The translations under genes and the position numbers were made by a program. A stretch of 64,000 bases of DNA from Megascapheus bottae (Eukaryota; Chordata; Mammalia; Rodentia; Geomyidae): assembly GCA_024803745.1 (NCBI GenBank), contig JANJXV010000153.1, positions 620,001-684,000 of the forward strand, read 5' to 3'. Shown here in pieces: positions 11,160 through 25,265 of the stretch; positions within the stretch are counted from its first letter, which is position 1, and every line of letters begins with the position of its first letter. The notes beneath the pieces are model-generated. The model had not been told where the DNA came from. It made no database searches and saw only the letters and a list, made by a program, of their open reading frames with translations.

Positions 11160-12145
11160 CACTCAAGGGTGCATTAGGAGTGTGACCTGCAGGTGGATGT
11201 GAGCCTGTCTAAGTTGGAGGGGATTTCTCCACCACAGGAAATGGAATACAAATTTAGAATCTGCTTTCATGAGGTGACAATCTCTGGCAGATGTTCTTAT
11301 CAAATGTGGCACTGCCAACTTCCAGCTTAAAACATGGGTTGATGACCCAGCATAACAGAGAATGTATTCACCCCGGCCCAACACATAGGCTGGGACCCTG
11401 AGCTTTCAGGTAGCATTTGGCTTTGAAGGTCATGAGATCTTAGTCTATAAATGATGAGCCCCCTCCCGTGAGGCATAGCAAACGGAGCCAAAGTGCAACC
11501 CAGTTAAGCACCAGATCAAGCTTCCCTTCTACAGTAGGGTATGGTTTGAAAACTGTGCATAGCTTCTGTTTGAAGCCAGTCCAGAAAGGAAAGTCCATGA
11601 AACTCTCATTTCCAGTTAACTGCCAAGAAAAAGCCAAAGATAGAGATGAAACTCAAGGGAGCTAGAGAGCCATCTGAAAAGAATGGTTACACCCTGCAAC
11701 ATCCTCATTATCTGATCTTGAAAACATCTCTGCGTGCATCCCAGCATGCAGCCAGCATCTGGGATTGACAGTGACCCCTGCGCCCATTGGCAATCTGCAC
11801 TGTCTCTGACATCTGTAATGTGAACCTCATTCTGTTGGGTTTGTGAAGCGGTGTCAACCCTGCAGAAGGAACCAACTGTGCCCTAACTCCCACTGTCCCC
11901 TGGGGCCCCTAGCATTCCCCCATCTGCACCCCTCCTGTGGCTTCTGATCCTATGGAGCCCTCCTGCCCTGTCCAACACTCACATGAAGTGCATATTTCTT
12001 CTCCTGGGGCAACTTCTCCACAGAGAGTACATGACATGCCCACTCTCCAGGCACGGGGAGATCCTGCCAAAGTAGCAAATCAGTGATAAGGACATAAAGT
12101 GATGAATAGAATTTTAGATCCTGATGGTAGACAGTCTGCAAAATC
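11160..12145 (-). other. Exon-like stretches of unknown identity
   Basis: Several minus-strand blocks look coding but match nothing I recognise. (1) 11,163-11,384 is open and contains VLSWKLAVPHLIRTSARD. (2) 11,440-11,637 is open and contains SFMDFPFWTGFKQKL. (3) From about 11,858, an AG preceded by ttccttctg opens a frame with DVRDSADCQWAQGSLSIPD. (4) 11,950-12,141 contains LPVPGEWACHVLSVEKLPQE and ends at a good donor (CAT|GTGAGT). The blocks are in different frames with no clear joining scheme. They could be exons of an unknown gene, a decayed gene or chance. SINEs are absent from 10.8-12.57 kb, which fits a gene-bearing stretch. Confidence 0.3.
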
Positions 12146-12571
12146 CAAGCGAGAATGGAATTGGAGGGGACCAGCGATCAGGATGTGGGCATGGAGCTTC
12201 CCTGCCAAGGGGGTGGGGGAAGTCACAGGCTGGGGGATGCACAGGATGATCCATGGGCCCTGTGCAGCTACTGGGTCACCCCCTTCTGCATCTCAGCCTT
12301 TGGCTTTGAGCTCTGTGATCGTCAAGATGTGCACAGTCTGTACTCTGGCTGGCAGAAGAAAGGACCCTGGGAAGACAATTGTAGACCCTTTGTGAGTGTA
12401 GGAAGGGTTAGGCTGGACACCCAGTCCAAGAGGAGCTAAAACTGGAGTCGAGGGGTGTGCAAGGAGTGGGTGTGAGGGTTGTGGGCAGTCACAGTCACGG
12501 CAGAGGTGGCTCTGTCTGTGGGGTGAGTGCCTCCCTGCAGGCACAGAACTGGACATATCAGAGATCCACAT

Positions 12572-12692
12572 GAAAAGGAAAAGCTGGAAATGGCACTATG
12601 GTTCAAATGGTAGAGCATCAACCTTGAGCAAAAGAGCTCAGGGACAGTACCCAGGACCTGAGTTCAAGCCTCATGACTGTAAAAGAAAAAGA
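12572..12692 (+). mobile_element. ID-like monomeric SINE
   Basis: The right-monomer type alone (tcaaatggtagagcatcaac, ctgagttcaagcctcatgac) with an A-rich tail. Confidence 0.8.
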
Positions 12693-13934
12693 ACCAGGAC
12701 TATGAGATGGAACCTGGTACTCTCTTGGTCTAATCAGACACAAGAAGAGGCCGGGATAGGCTGTGGAAAAACACACAGAACATCTTCCCCCAGCTCATCC
12801 TGTCCTGCATGCAGGGACAGCCATGTAACTAGGGCTACGGTGAGATCATCTTCACCCCTGTGCTGCCATCTGAATTGTAGGCCTCTGTCCTGGCATGGGG
12901 TGTCCTGATGGCTGAGCAGGTGCCCTAACCCTAGATGGAGAGCAGCCACTGACTGTGGTAGCTAAGGAGAGATCTGTTCCATAGCTATCAGGCCACTCAG
13001 CATGGGAGCCATAACCACCCCCCACCCAGGTAGAGGCCAATGGTTCTCCAGGTGCTACTAACATTGCCCCACCCCTAGCTCTGGGTACACGTGACATTCC
13101 CTCCACAAGGAACAGGACTAAATGAAGGATCAGGAAGCTGCCTATGGGCTTCAGATGATGGCCAGGCTGGCACTACAGATGGCCTCAATCTGTCACCACC
13201 TTCCCCTGCCTCCATCATTCCTCCATCATGCCTCTCTACCTCCCACCCATTAACCTTGGAAACCAATGAACTGGGCTCTCATCATTCCTCTCATCTCTTC
13301 ACCCACCTTGCCATGCGTCCATCCCTCTGTCACTTCCACCCCACACACATCCCACCACCAGCCACCCTCTAGCTTATGAGGATCTCAGAGGAAGCTCTTG
13401 GTGAAGGGCTTGTGACCACAAAACAGTTACTGTCACCCGCTCCGGCCTGATCCACCACAGAATAAGAACAGCCAAGCAGGCACACACTGCAGCAGAGTTG
13501 CTCTGCTGCCACACTGATTTCTTCATGGCCAGGACTTGGCTCTCCTCAGCCTCTCAGCTCAGTAACCAGAACATTGTGCTTTCACAGAGCCATGGCTTCC
13601 AGTCTCCATGGACACAATGACATCAAGGTGATGCCAACTTCCCCATCTCTATATACTTCTAACTATGGGATGGGAGCTGAGTTTCTCTTCTGTCACTCCA
13701 TCCGCTAAGAGGCTCATGCAGATTTCTATCCTTTGCTCATCATGGTGACTCTTTGGTTAACAAGTCACTGCTGGGCTTCCAGTTCACCACATATAGAACC
13801 CATACTCCAACACTTTTCTTAGAAGGACTGATGACTTTTAAATATTCTCTAGTTTTAAATTTCTAGTTCCTTCTCTCTTTCATTTATATATTTCCCTTCC
13901 TCACATCCTTCTCTTTTTTACCTTCCTTCTTTCA
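12693..13934. other. GC-richer stretch without recognised genes
   Basis: Several short frames exist on both strands, but none has a recognisable motif or splice-flanked conservation pattern, and the composition (CA/TC-rich) explains their openness. No repeat family is recognised. Confidence 0.4.
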
Positions 13935-14150
13935 TTCCTGGCCTTGAACTCAAAACCTGGAGCTTTTTCTTAGCTTTTCTTTGCTCAAGGTAGCACTCTA
14001 GCTCTTGAGCCACAGCTCTACTTCAAACTTTGTTCTTGCTCTAAACTGGGAATATGAGTCTCATGCATTTTTCCCTTTGCTGGGTTGGTTTTAAACCACA
14101 ATACTAAGATCAGGATCCTGAATATGCCTCGGATTACAGGTATTATCTAA
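13935..14150 (-). mobile_element. Decayed composite SINE
   Basis: The plus strand reads cctggccttgaactcaaaac, then tagcactctagctcttgagc and a weak Alu/B1-like half. Confidence 0.65.
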
Positions 14151-15089
14151 TCAAAACAAATTCCTGATTTCTTTTTTAGACATAATTAGTTCTTTCAGGT
14201 GAGCCACCAGCCACTCATGCAAGAGCATTGCAGGATCCCAGCATTCATCTTGTCTCCAGTCTTATTCCATCCATCTCACAATGGTCATCTAAAACACCCT
14301 GCTGCATGCTTGAAGTCGCAAGGAACGTTCTCAACGCCATGAGAAGCCCCCTTAAGCTCTGCCTCAAACATGCCCACCCCCATCCCACTTCCACATGAGC
14401 ATTTGATTAGGAGAAATTTCCTGAGTACATCATCATCTTTTCCTCACCATTCAAATTTCATCTTTGGAGCCATTTCTCCCAGACAAAGAGGAACATGATC
14501 CATGGTTTGATAGCAGCTCCAGCTTCATAGTCCCAGCCACCAACACCCCCCCCCATTACCCTGCCAGACACCTGAATTCAAGGACAATGTTTTCACTACC
14601 CCTGACTCTTATCAAATGTTTTAACTTATACAGTGCATTAAAATAATTTTACTAAATGGAATAAACACATGGCATCAAGCTTCAGAATCTTTGCACCTGA
14701 ACTTTTAGTGAATAACAGACACACCAGCATTTCTGTAGCCAACAGAAATCTTAGCTTTGAGATTTCAGCATTCCTGGTATCCAAGTTTGGATGTGCTAAC
14801 ACTGCCCTTAATGAGGCACTTCAACCACACAATCCCACAACAATCAATGTCATTTGACATTCACTGGTAGGTGGTGCTAGGAAAAAGACTGATGTGCCAA
14901 CTCCATGCTGGCTTGACCTATGCCATCTTCAAACCTGGAGCAAGTGGGGCTCCTCTCTCCGTGACATCTTTTGTCTACTACCCCAGGAGGACCTTTACCT
15001 TGAGTCAAAATTATGAAGACTATCTCTACCAGCAAAGATTCCAGTGAGATGTGCCTACATGGATAAAGCTAAAATCTCACTAAAGTGAG
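14151..15089. other. No recognised feature
   Basis: Two short open frames (14,464-14,646 and 14,669-14,857, plus strand) show no family motif. No repeats are recognised. Confidence 0.4.
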
Positions 15090-15330
15090 GTTGTTGGCAG
15101 TGCTGGAGCCTGAACTCAGGGCCTGGGCACTAAGCATTTATACTCAAGACTAGCCCTTTACCACTTGAGCCCAAACTCCATTCCCAGCTGTTTTTATTTT
15201 TGGTAGTAAGAATCTATCAGACTTTCCTGTTCTAGGTGACTTGGAACTTCCATACTCAGATCTCAGCCTCCTGACCAGCCTGGATTAAAAATGTGGATCA
15301 GCCATGCGCCACACCTGAGGACTTCTGCCA
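15090..15330 (-). mobile_element. Decayed composite SINE
   Basis: The plus strand carries gaactcagggcctgggcact and later ctcagatctcagcctcctga, the two halves of the local composite SINE. Confidence 0.75.
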
Positions 15331-15408
15331 GCACATTTTTTCCCAAAAATTGGAAGAGGAAGATGAGGGAGGATTGGGCTCATCCTGACCTGCATATGAA
15401 GGAGAGCA

Positions 15409-15640
15409 TCAGCCCGTGAAATTCATTCCCTGTTGTAGGCTGCTGGAGAAAAGGTAGCAAATAGGCACAGGCTGGCAGTAGATGCCACAGAACAACTTGT
15501 GACCAAGACTCACAGAGCAGACCTCAGAATCGATGACAGAGTTGGATCTATCCAGTAACAGAGGCAGTGGTGACACCTGAAACTGCGCGATTGAGCCTTT
15601 GCTGCTAGTAAACAGGGCCACCTATGTCTCAATGAGAAAG
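15409..15640 (-). other. Open minus-strand block, unidentified
   Basis: A 70-codon frame (15,409-15,621) that extends upstream without a stop and contains SKGSIAQFQVSPLPLLLDRS and SVIDSEVCSVSLG. The amino-acid mix looks protein-like, but I recognise no family. It may belong with the exon-like blocks at 11.2-12.1 kb on the same strand. Confidence 0.25.
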
Positions 15641-15689
15641 GTGAGATTTTGGTGGAGAAGGTGAGATTAAACATTATGTATCATGCAAG

Positions 15690-16560
15690 AAGACAGACTA
15701 TAAGGGGTCTTTTATTATTCCAAGTGAAATTTTGGATTTCCTCTTCTGTTTCTTTAAAGAATGACATTGGGATATTGATTGAAGATTGCCATTTTTACAA
15801 TATTACTCCTTCCAAACCAGGAGCATAGGTTTTTGCATTTCCTCAGTTCTGCGTTAATTTCCTTCTCCAGGGTTTATACTTCCATCAAAAAGGTGCTTTA
15901 CATTCTAAGTTAATTCCTAGGTATTTTATTTTGTTTGATAGCAAAATGAGTTGCTATCCTGATTCTTGCCTCATTCCTCTCGTTTCTTGGCATATAAGAA
16001 GGCAGTTGACATTGAAGGTTAATTTTATACCCTGCTACCTTACCAAAGTTTTATATCAGCTCAAGCAGCTTCGGAGTAGAGACTATAGGGTTCTTTAAAT
16101 ACAGAATCATGTCATCTGTAAGGAGAGAAAGTTTCAGTTCCTCCCTCCCTTTTCCTCCTCACTCCAGTTAGAATGGCCAAGATCCAGAAATCTAATAACT
16201 TATGCTGGAGGGGATGTGGCCAGGAGGGATCACTACTACACTGTGGTGGGATTGCAAACTCGTTCAACCACTATGGAAAGCACTATGGCAGTATCCCAAA
16301 AAGACTAAACATAGAGCTCCCCTGTGATCCAGCAATTTCACTACTTGCCAATCGTCCAGATAGGACATACTAAATTCACTAGAACAATAACATTTATCAC
16401 AGCACTATTTACTATGGCAAAGGTATGGAACCAACCCAGATGCCCGTCAGTTGATGAGTAGATCAAATATGGTATTTTTACACAATGGAATTCTGTGCTT
16501 CTGTCAGAAAGAATGTCATAGATGAATTTGTAAGGAAATAGAAAGACTGTAAAGTTTAGA
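15690..16560 (+). mobile_element. L1 with inverted 5' part (twin-priming type)
   Basis: Bases 15,690-16,140 match ORF2 of the array L1s in minus orientation (compare gggtcttttattattcca at both places). From about 16,150 the match switches to plus orientation and a more 3' part of ORF2 ([24 protein letters not shown] at 16,173-16,373). About 0.8 kb between the two parts is missing. An inverted upstream segment followed by a direct downstream segment is the layout produced by twin priming. The direct part ends inside the ORF2 C-terminus, so the original 3' UTR and tail are lost or replaced by the neighbouring microsatellite. Confidence 0.8.
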
Positions 16561-16612
16561 AATTAGTTTCTGTCTCCTTCTCTATCTCTGTACAATTTAG
16601 AAGTTCCTGTTT

Positions 16613-16684
16613 CTCTCACTTTCTGTCTCTTTTCTCTTTTTCTCTCTCTCTTTCTGTCTCTCTCTGTCTCTCTCTTTCTCTCTC

Positions 16685-16754
<70 letters not shown>

Positions 16755-16756
16755 TC
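16613..16756. repeat. (TC)n microsatellite
   Basis: A long pyrimidine run, pure TC over its last half. It sits between the L1 fragment and a minus-strand SINE. The Arg/Glu-rich frame on the minus strand is an artefact. Confidence 0.96.
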
Positions 16757-16926
16757 ATCCTTAGGCTTGAACTCAGGGACTGAGCTACTTTTGCTCAAGG
16801 TTAGCACTCTACCATTTGGACCACAGTGCTGCTTCTGGCTTGCTCTTTTCACGTAGTATTGAGGAATCTAACCCAGGCCTTCATCCTTGATAGGTTAGCA
16901 CTCTACCACTAAGCCACACAGTCAGC
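16757..16926 (-). mobile_element. ID-like dimeric SINE
   Basis: The plus strand reads taggcttgaactcagggact and tagcactctaccactaagcc. Its minus-strand A tail would abut the TC run. Confidence 0.8.
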
Positions 16927-16929
16927 TTT

Positions 16930-19157
<2,228 letters not shown>

Positions 19158-19584
19158 CTAGAAAAAAAGACACAAACATACATGAGATACAAATATTCCT
19201 TACTGTAAAGGTAATGACTTTACTTTCCCATCCTAAGTGTTAGATATTTTAAAATATAAAAGTGGAAATTGATCTGTGAGAAATATATGCTTTTCTCCCT
19301 AACCTATTAAGAAAATGATATTTTACAATGACCAATAATGTTTTTCTGTGTTTTAGTTCTCTTTTTATATCACAGGAAATATTTATTGAAATTACCCATC
19401 TATGTATTGCTACAGTTTTAAGCTGAGTACTAACTATAGCATACCTGCAGCTGTTTTTTTGAAATACTGTTTTGTTTATACATTGAGGAATAGCTGCCTT
19501 TCTTTTATTTTTGAGAAATAATCTAAATATTGTGCTGTTTGCATCTTTTTAAAACTTTCTTCTCTTTTCTTTTCTTTTTTTTTT
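19158..19584. other. Intron of the ZNF pseudogene
   Basis: AT-rich with no recognised repeat or coding block. Confidence 0.5.
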
Positions 19585-19740
19585 TGTAGTTCATAGGCCT
19601 TGGCCCTGTCCCTGAACACTTCAGCAGAAGACTATAACCCCTATCCTTGAGCTACAGCCCCACATACTCTTTTCTAGAGTTAACTACAGATAAGAGTCTC
19701 AGGTCCTGAGTAGCAGATAGGATTACCTTAGCCAGTTTCA
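19585..19740 (-). mobile_element. Decayed composite SINE
   Basis: Traces of both halves on the plus strand (ttggccctgtccctgaacac, gtcctgagtagcagatagg). Confidence 0.6.
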
Positions 19741-20069
19741 ATGCTGTTTGCTTATTAACCATTAAGTGAGGAACACGAATTTTTTCTAGATTCAGCGGCC
19801 ACAAGTTTGGTGTATATGTCTGTTTGCCTTTGATCCAAGCAAGAACGATTCTTGAGAGTAAGGACTTACACCTATATCCGTTCAGTTACAACTTCTCACT
19901 AAAGTCTCAATTTAGGTATTTGTGGGAATTTTGAAATTTGTTTCTTTCCATTTGAAGTCTTATAAAAATTCCTTTTCTAACACTCCTGTCCCTCAGAACC
20001 ATGGAAGACCAGAAAATCCCCAGCTCATTGTCTAGTTAATTTTCTTATGTTGATTGAAACTTTGTTGTT

Positions 20070-20252
20070 TTTCTTTTCCTTCCATTCCTGGGTTTAAACT
20101 TATGACCTAACCACTGTCCTTGGGTTTTCTCAAGACTAGAACCCTACCAATGAAGTCATTACTTCTGGCTTTTTCTATGTATGTGGTAATAAGGAATCAA
20201 ACCTCTGTCTTTGTGCATGCTAGGCAAGCACTCTACCACTAGGCTCAATTTC
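20070..20252 (-). mobile_element. ID-like dimeric SINE
   Basis: Carries catgctaggcaagcactcta and the second-monomer end tccattcctgggtttaaact on the plus strand. Confidence 0.82.
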
Positions 20253-20390
20253 TGGTGGAAAAATCTGGTTCTGAATACCAGTCTCTTCCTACCAGCAAAA
20301 AGATATTATCCTTACCAGAGAATAATGCCCTGACTTATTCCTTGTTTGCTCAATCATTTATAGTCTTAGTTTTAAAGAAATGAAAGATCA

Positions 20391-20481
20391 TTCTTTCTTT
20401 CTTTCTTTCTTTCTTCCTTTCCTTCCTTCCCTCTTTCTTCCCTCTTTCTTCTTTTTTTCTTTCTTTCTTTCTTTCTTTCTT
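20391..20481. repeat. (TTTC/TTCC)n microsatellite
   Basis: A tetranucleotide pyrimidine run with interruptions. It lies at the 3' (A-tail) side of the minus-strand SINE that follows and probably arose from that tail. Confidence 0.95.
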
Positions 20482-20708
20482 GTTTTGTACTCATGGGACT
20501 TGAATTCTAGACCTGGCTGTTCTTCCTGAGCTCTTCAGCTCAAGGCTACTGCCCTATGTCTTTAGCCTCAACCCTACTTCTCATTTTCTATTGGTTCATT
20601 GGAGAGAAGAGTCTAAGGTGTTTTTGTGATAGGTCAGTCTTTGAACCTTGATCCTCAGATCTCAGCCTCCTAAGTAGCTAGGATTACAGGCATGAGCCAC
20701 GGGCTCAT
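20482..20708 (-). mobile_element. Composite SINE
   Basis: A well-preserved copy. The plus strand reads gctcttcagctcaaggctac, then ctcctaagtagctaggatta and catgagccac. Confidence 0.85.
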
Positions 20709-20807
20709 GGCTTTCTCATTTTATTTTGTTTCACAGTGATTTCTACAGAGAAATCTAACTTTAACTCTACTGCCACATAGAATTCGTCATATCACCCTAT
20801 GATTCTT

Positions 20808-20980
20808 GGTGCCGGGGGTTTGGGCTAGCATGCACAAAGACCTGGTTCAGTTCCTTGGTACTACATACAAAGAAAAAGCCAGAAGTGGTGCTATGACTCA
20901 AGAAGTAGAGAGCTAGCCTTGAGAAAACCCAAGGACCACGCTCAGTCCCTGAGACCAGGCATAGGATTGGGAAAAGAAAA
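20808..20980 (+). mobile_element. ID-like dimeric SINE
   Basis: A plus-strand dimer missing part of the left monomer's start (gctagcatgcacaaagacct, then gtggtgctatgactcaagaa). Confidence 0.75.
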
Positions 20981-21124
20981 TGATTCTTGATTCATTCACA
21001 AAGAATTCCATAGGTTCCACACAGGATTTAGGGTAACTAAGAATATTATTGCTCAGTACATCACAACATGAACTTACCAATGGGGCTCAGGCTCCAACAT
21101 CAATATGAAGATGCATTCAATCAC

Positions 21125-21214
21125 CTGTGATATTTTTGTCAGAGGAATTTCCTATCCAGAGTTCTGCACAGTGCTCTAGCTTGTCAATTAATACAGGTTT
21201 GGGAACACAGGGAC
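21125..21214 (-). pseudogene. KRAB-B-like exon of the ZNF pseudogene
   Basis: A 90-bp block between an acceptor (ttacag) and a donor-like GTGATT on the minus strand. It reads on from the KRAB-A exon in phase and encodes CVPKPVLIDKLEHCAELWIG, a KRAB-B box pattern (Lys-Pro, Leu-Glu, Trp). An alternative stronger donor GTAAGT about 50 bases further on would bring in a TGA. Joined as read, the finger exon follows out of frame and meets a TAG at once, so the transcript would not encode a KRAB-finger fusion. Confidence 0.65.
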
Positions 21215-21384
21215 CTGTAAATTAGAAACAGTAGAGAATTATTGCTTATGCTGTGTCATCATTGCTTTAAGTTCACAGACATCCTACTCACAAGTTATCT
21301 ATTAAATCTTTTTTCTCATTTCTCACTGGCTCCATGGTTGACTTTTCCCCAGCTCTGGATTCATTTTGTATGGCATAAACTTAG

Positions 21385-21640
21385 CTGTCTTGCTCAAGGC
21401 TAGAAAAATACCAGTTTGAGTCCCAGCTCCACTTACATGCATAGGTCTTCATGCATGCTAGGCAAGCACTCAACCACAAAGTCAAACTCTTGACACTCCA
21501 CTAACATTTTTGAGGGGTTACTTGGAGTTATAGAGTTTCATGGCAATTTTTATGCCATTGCTGGCTTCAAATTAGAATTCTTAGATTTCTTCCTCCTGAA
21601 TATTTTAAGATTACAGGCATGAAACATTGCACCTAGTGCC
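21385..21640 (-). mobile_element. Two decayed SINE pieces
   Basis: Bases 21,385-21,495 keep catgctaggcaagcactcaa (left monomer). Bases 21,505-21,640 keep a weak composite-SINE pattern (gttacttggagttatagagt, ggcttcaaattagaattctt). Confidence 0.6.
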
Positions 21641-21891
21641 AGGTTTCCATTATAAACTCACTGTTTAGTGATTTGTAGATCCTATTTCCAATAATGATAT
21701 ATATTCTATTCTGGATGGTTTATCCACTTACAATTACTGTGTAAGTTTGGAATGTCGTCTCCATTAGAGGAAACATAATTTGGAACTGTTGTCAAAGTAT
21801 CCTGAAGGTATCCTGAAGAATGAGTACAAAATTACCTTAGGTTTTCTTTACAAAGTAATGATACTTCTCAGGGCCTGGAATCTTTCATTTA

Positions 21892-22131
<240 letters not shown>

Positions 22132-22214
22132 TTAGCACTGAGTTATAAACACACCATGTCTGGAATTTTATTCTTTTTTTGTTGGAATTGTATTCCTTTA
22201 CTTAAATGTTTAGA

Positions 22215-22475
22215 CTTACTATTGGCCTGAAAAGCTTAGGGATGGTGCCTAGGCCCAGAGTTCAAGTCCCAAGACCCACAAAAAAATAACAAGGCAAGCC
22301 AGGTGTTGGTGGCTCACGCCTGTCATCCTAGCTACTCAGGAGACTGAGATCTGAGGACCATGGTTCAAAGCCAGCCTGGCACAAAATTCCATGAGACTCC
22401 TTTCCAATTACCCACCATAAAATGTTTAATGGCTTGTGGCATATCATGGTAGAGCAATTGTGGTATCAAAAAAAT
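22215..22475 (+). mobile_element. ID-like fragment and composite SINE
   Basis: Bases 22,215-22,290 are the end of an ID-like unit. Bases 22,292-22,475 start with an Alu/B1-like half (ggtggctcacgcctgtcatc, ggttcaaagccagcctggca) and run into an ID-like half. The second is one of the best-preserved composite SINEs here. Confidence 0.85.
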
Positions 22476-22674
22476 AAGTCAGGGGAGTAGATTTAGGTTA
22501 TAAATGGAATTATTCCATTGAAAAGGAACTACATTATATGATGACATATGCTGGTACTCTGAGAATATTGCAAAATCTTAGGGTATCAAGTAATAATACT
22601 GTGAAGTACACCAAGAATGTTAATGTTCTATGGCTGGCATAATAATCACTTTGGGAAGAAATTTTTTTTCTTTT

Positions 22675-22915
22675 TTTTGGCTGGGGGATTTGTAAGGCTT
22701 GAACTCTGGGCCTGGGCACTGTTCCTGAGCTCTTCAACTCAAGGCTATCACCCTACCTATGAAGCCACAGTGCCATTTCCCATATTCTAGTGGTTAACTG
22801 TCGATGAGAGTCTCATAGACTTTCTAATGCCCAGGCTGGCTTTGAACCAAATCTTTAGATATCAGCCTGATATCTGAGTAGCTAGGATTACAGGTATAAG
22901 GCACTGCACCTGGCA
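22675..22915 (-). mobile_element. Composite SINE
   Basis: Both halves are visible on the plus strand (gggcctgggcactgttcctg, tgagtagctaggattacagg). Confidence 0.85.
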
Positions 22916-23885
22916 AGAAATTTATTTCTTGCTGTTTTATACTAAAAATTTACTGTATGTTTTACTTTTTCAAAAAGACTGAGGATGACCTTTGTTCTGT
23001 ATATAATGGGAAGAGGGGTAGGGAGCTGTGAGCAGAAGAACTGAGGGGCAATACTCAGGGTAGGACAATAGCCTTAACTAAAGAGCTCACGGCCCAAGGT
23101 CCAAGCCCCATGACTTTCCCCACTACCCCACAAAAAAAGGGAAAATAATTGGAGATTGGAGAGGATTTTCTAAAAAGAATATATAGAAATAGTAGTTCAA
23201 AATGTACAAAGAAGTTCAATATTAACAGTCATGAGAAAAATTAAAATTACAATGAAATCTTTACTTTAAGTATATTAATATAAATATAGTTTTAAACAAA
23301 AAGATCCACATACACACACACAAACACACACACACACACGCATACAAAAAAACAACTTTCAAAGTCTAATTATTACTGGGAAGGTAGTGAGAAGAAGTAG
23401 AACTTTGGAATAGTTCTGCAAGGAATATAAAACAATCAAAAATTGCGTGGAGAGTGCTAAAAAAGTACTAAATATAGAATTACATAGAAATATGGTCCAA
23501 CACTTCTATTTCTAGATTTGTACCTAACGGAAGAGAAAGCAGAGACTAGAACAAATATGTGGAGAATCCATTCACAACTATTAATAATAATCAAAAGATA
23601 GAAATATGCAAAACAATGCATTGAAAAGGAAGAACATTTTACTATATTTTACAGATGAATCTTGATTACAGTAAACTAAAAATACAGCAGTCATAAAGGA
23701 AGAGCTAGGGTATTTTTCCCTTCCAGAGCTTCCAAGGATCAACAAACCCTTAGAGCCAAAAAGCACGATGGTTCCAGAGAATGGAGTAGAGAGGAACAGG
23801 AGCTGAATGTTTAATGATTTTACATGGAAGATGAAAATTGCTCTAGATGGGTAGAATGAAGAGAGAACTGTACCCTAAACAATGG
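22916..23885. other. AT-rich stretch with small repeats
   Basis: Contains an ID-like SINE piece at about 23,015-23,140 (plus strand) and an imperfect (CA)n run at 23,311-23,339. Nothing else is recognised. Confidence 0.5.
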
Positions 23886-24430
23886 TTATGTAGCCACACA
23901 GGATGGGACACACCTATACTCCCTGATCTTGGGAAACTCAAGAAAGATTTCTAGCCAACCTGGATGCATGGAAAGATTTATCATAAAAACTAATGTGGAG
24001 GGGCTGGGAGTTTGGCATAGTTGTAGAGTGCTTGTATGAAGACGAAGTTTCAATTCCGCAGTACCACATACACAGAAAAAACCAGAAGTAGTGCTGTGGC
24101 TCAAGTAGAAGATCACTAGGCTTGAGGAAAGCTGAAGGACAGTGCTCAGACCGAGTTCCAGCCAAAGGGCTTGTTTAAAAAAAACCAGAAAGCTGAGCAT
24201 GATGGAGTGGTTGCTCACTTCTATAATCCTAGCTACTCAGGAGGCTGAGATCTGAGGATCAAGGTTTAAAGCCATCCTGGCACAAAAAGACCTGAGACAC
24301 TTATCTCCTATTTACTTTTAGAAAATGGGAAGTGGGGCTTGGCTCCAGAGTAAGGTGGTAGCCTGGAGTTGAAGAGCTCAGGGATAGTGCCCAGGCTGAA
24401 TTCAAGATCTATGAACCACAAAAAAAAATA
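23886..24430 (+). mobile_element. Cluster of three plus-strand SINEs
   Basis: Bases 23,886-23,985 are part of a composite SINE. Bases 24,000-24,180 are an ID-like dimer (ggctgggagtttggcatagt, ctgtggctcaagtagaagat). Bases 24,186-24,430 are a composite SINE (cctagctactcaggaggctg) with an A tail. Confidence 0.8.
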
Positions 24431-24867
24431 ATATGGAAAAATTTGGATTCTGTGAATTTTATCAGGCATATAAATGTCTTTTTTAGCTGTTGAAATAACA
24501 AATTGTTTCTAAACATTTTAAAAGTTTTTACCTAGAAATGTACACTACAAATGGAAATAATAACAAACACAAAATATGCAAAAGATACAAATTATCACAA
24601 TATGGGTATCCTGCTTCTGTATCTTTTCACTGACTCCTGTTCAAATAAGTCACATACTCTGAATAATTTTCCCAGTCGATATATGCCACACATGTTGGCT
24701 TGTACTGAACTTCTTGGGAAATCAGAAGCAAATACTAAGCAAATGTGTGTTAGATTTTGCAAACAGTGATATTTCAAATATAAATCCCTACTCATTGCAT
24801 TATTTAATATCAATGCCGGAATCTAACTTACACTGTCAGAATCTTCAATCTTTTGAGAACCTTCAAA
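24431..24867. other. Unique AT-rich left flank of the L1 array
   Basis: No gene or repeat is recognised. It ends at the abrupt start of L1 homology at about 24,868. Confidence 0.5.
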
Positions 24868-25218
24868 AGGGTGTGTAAATATTTAGGATTGTTATGTCTT
24901 CCGGGAGGAAAGATCCCTTTAGTAGTATGTAGTAACCTTCTTTGTCTTTTCTTACTAATTTTAGTTTGAAGTCTATTCTATCTGATATGAGGATGGCAAC
25001 TCCAGCCTGTTTATGGGGGCAGTTAGCTTGATAGAATTTATTCCAACCTCTCACTTTCAAAAGATGATGGTTTTTCGGTAAGATATGCCTCTTGAAGACA
25101 GCAGAACGATGGCGCTTGCTTTTTGATCCAACTAGACAGCCTATGCCGTTTAATTGGAGAGTTAAGTCCATTGATATTGAGAGTTAGGATTGAGAGATAT
25201 TTATTAGTTCCTACCATT
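24868..25218 (-). pseudogene. L1 ORF2 N-terminal fragment, copy 0
   Basis: Start of the endonuclease domain only, cut at the array edge. An open frame at 24,868-25,171 contains LKVRGWNKFYQANCPHKQAG and ITILNIYTP. It carries several private amino-acid changes, such as Arg for Ser and Gly for Arg, compared with the inner copies. Confidence 0.85.
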
Positions 25219-25265
25219 TTTAAAAGCTTTTAGTAGGGCCTGTGTCTTGACAGTTCTTGTGGTCC

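Noticed and set aside
16616..16852. Arg/Glu-rich 78-codon minus-strand frame
   Set aside because: It is the translation of a TC/GA microsatellite and the adjoining SINE.
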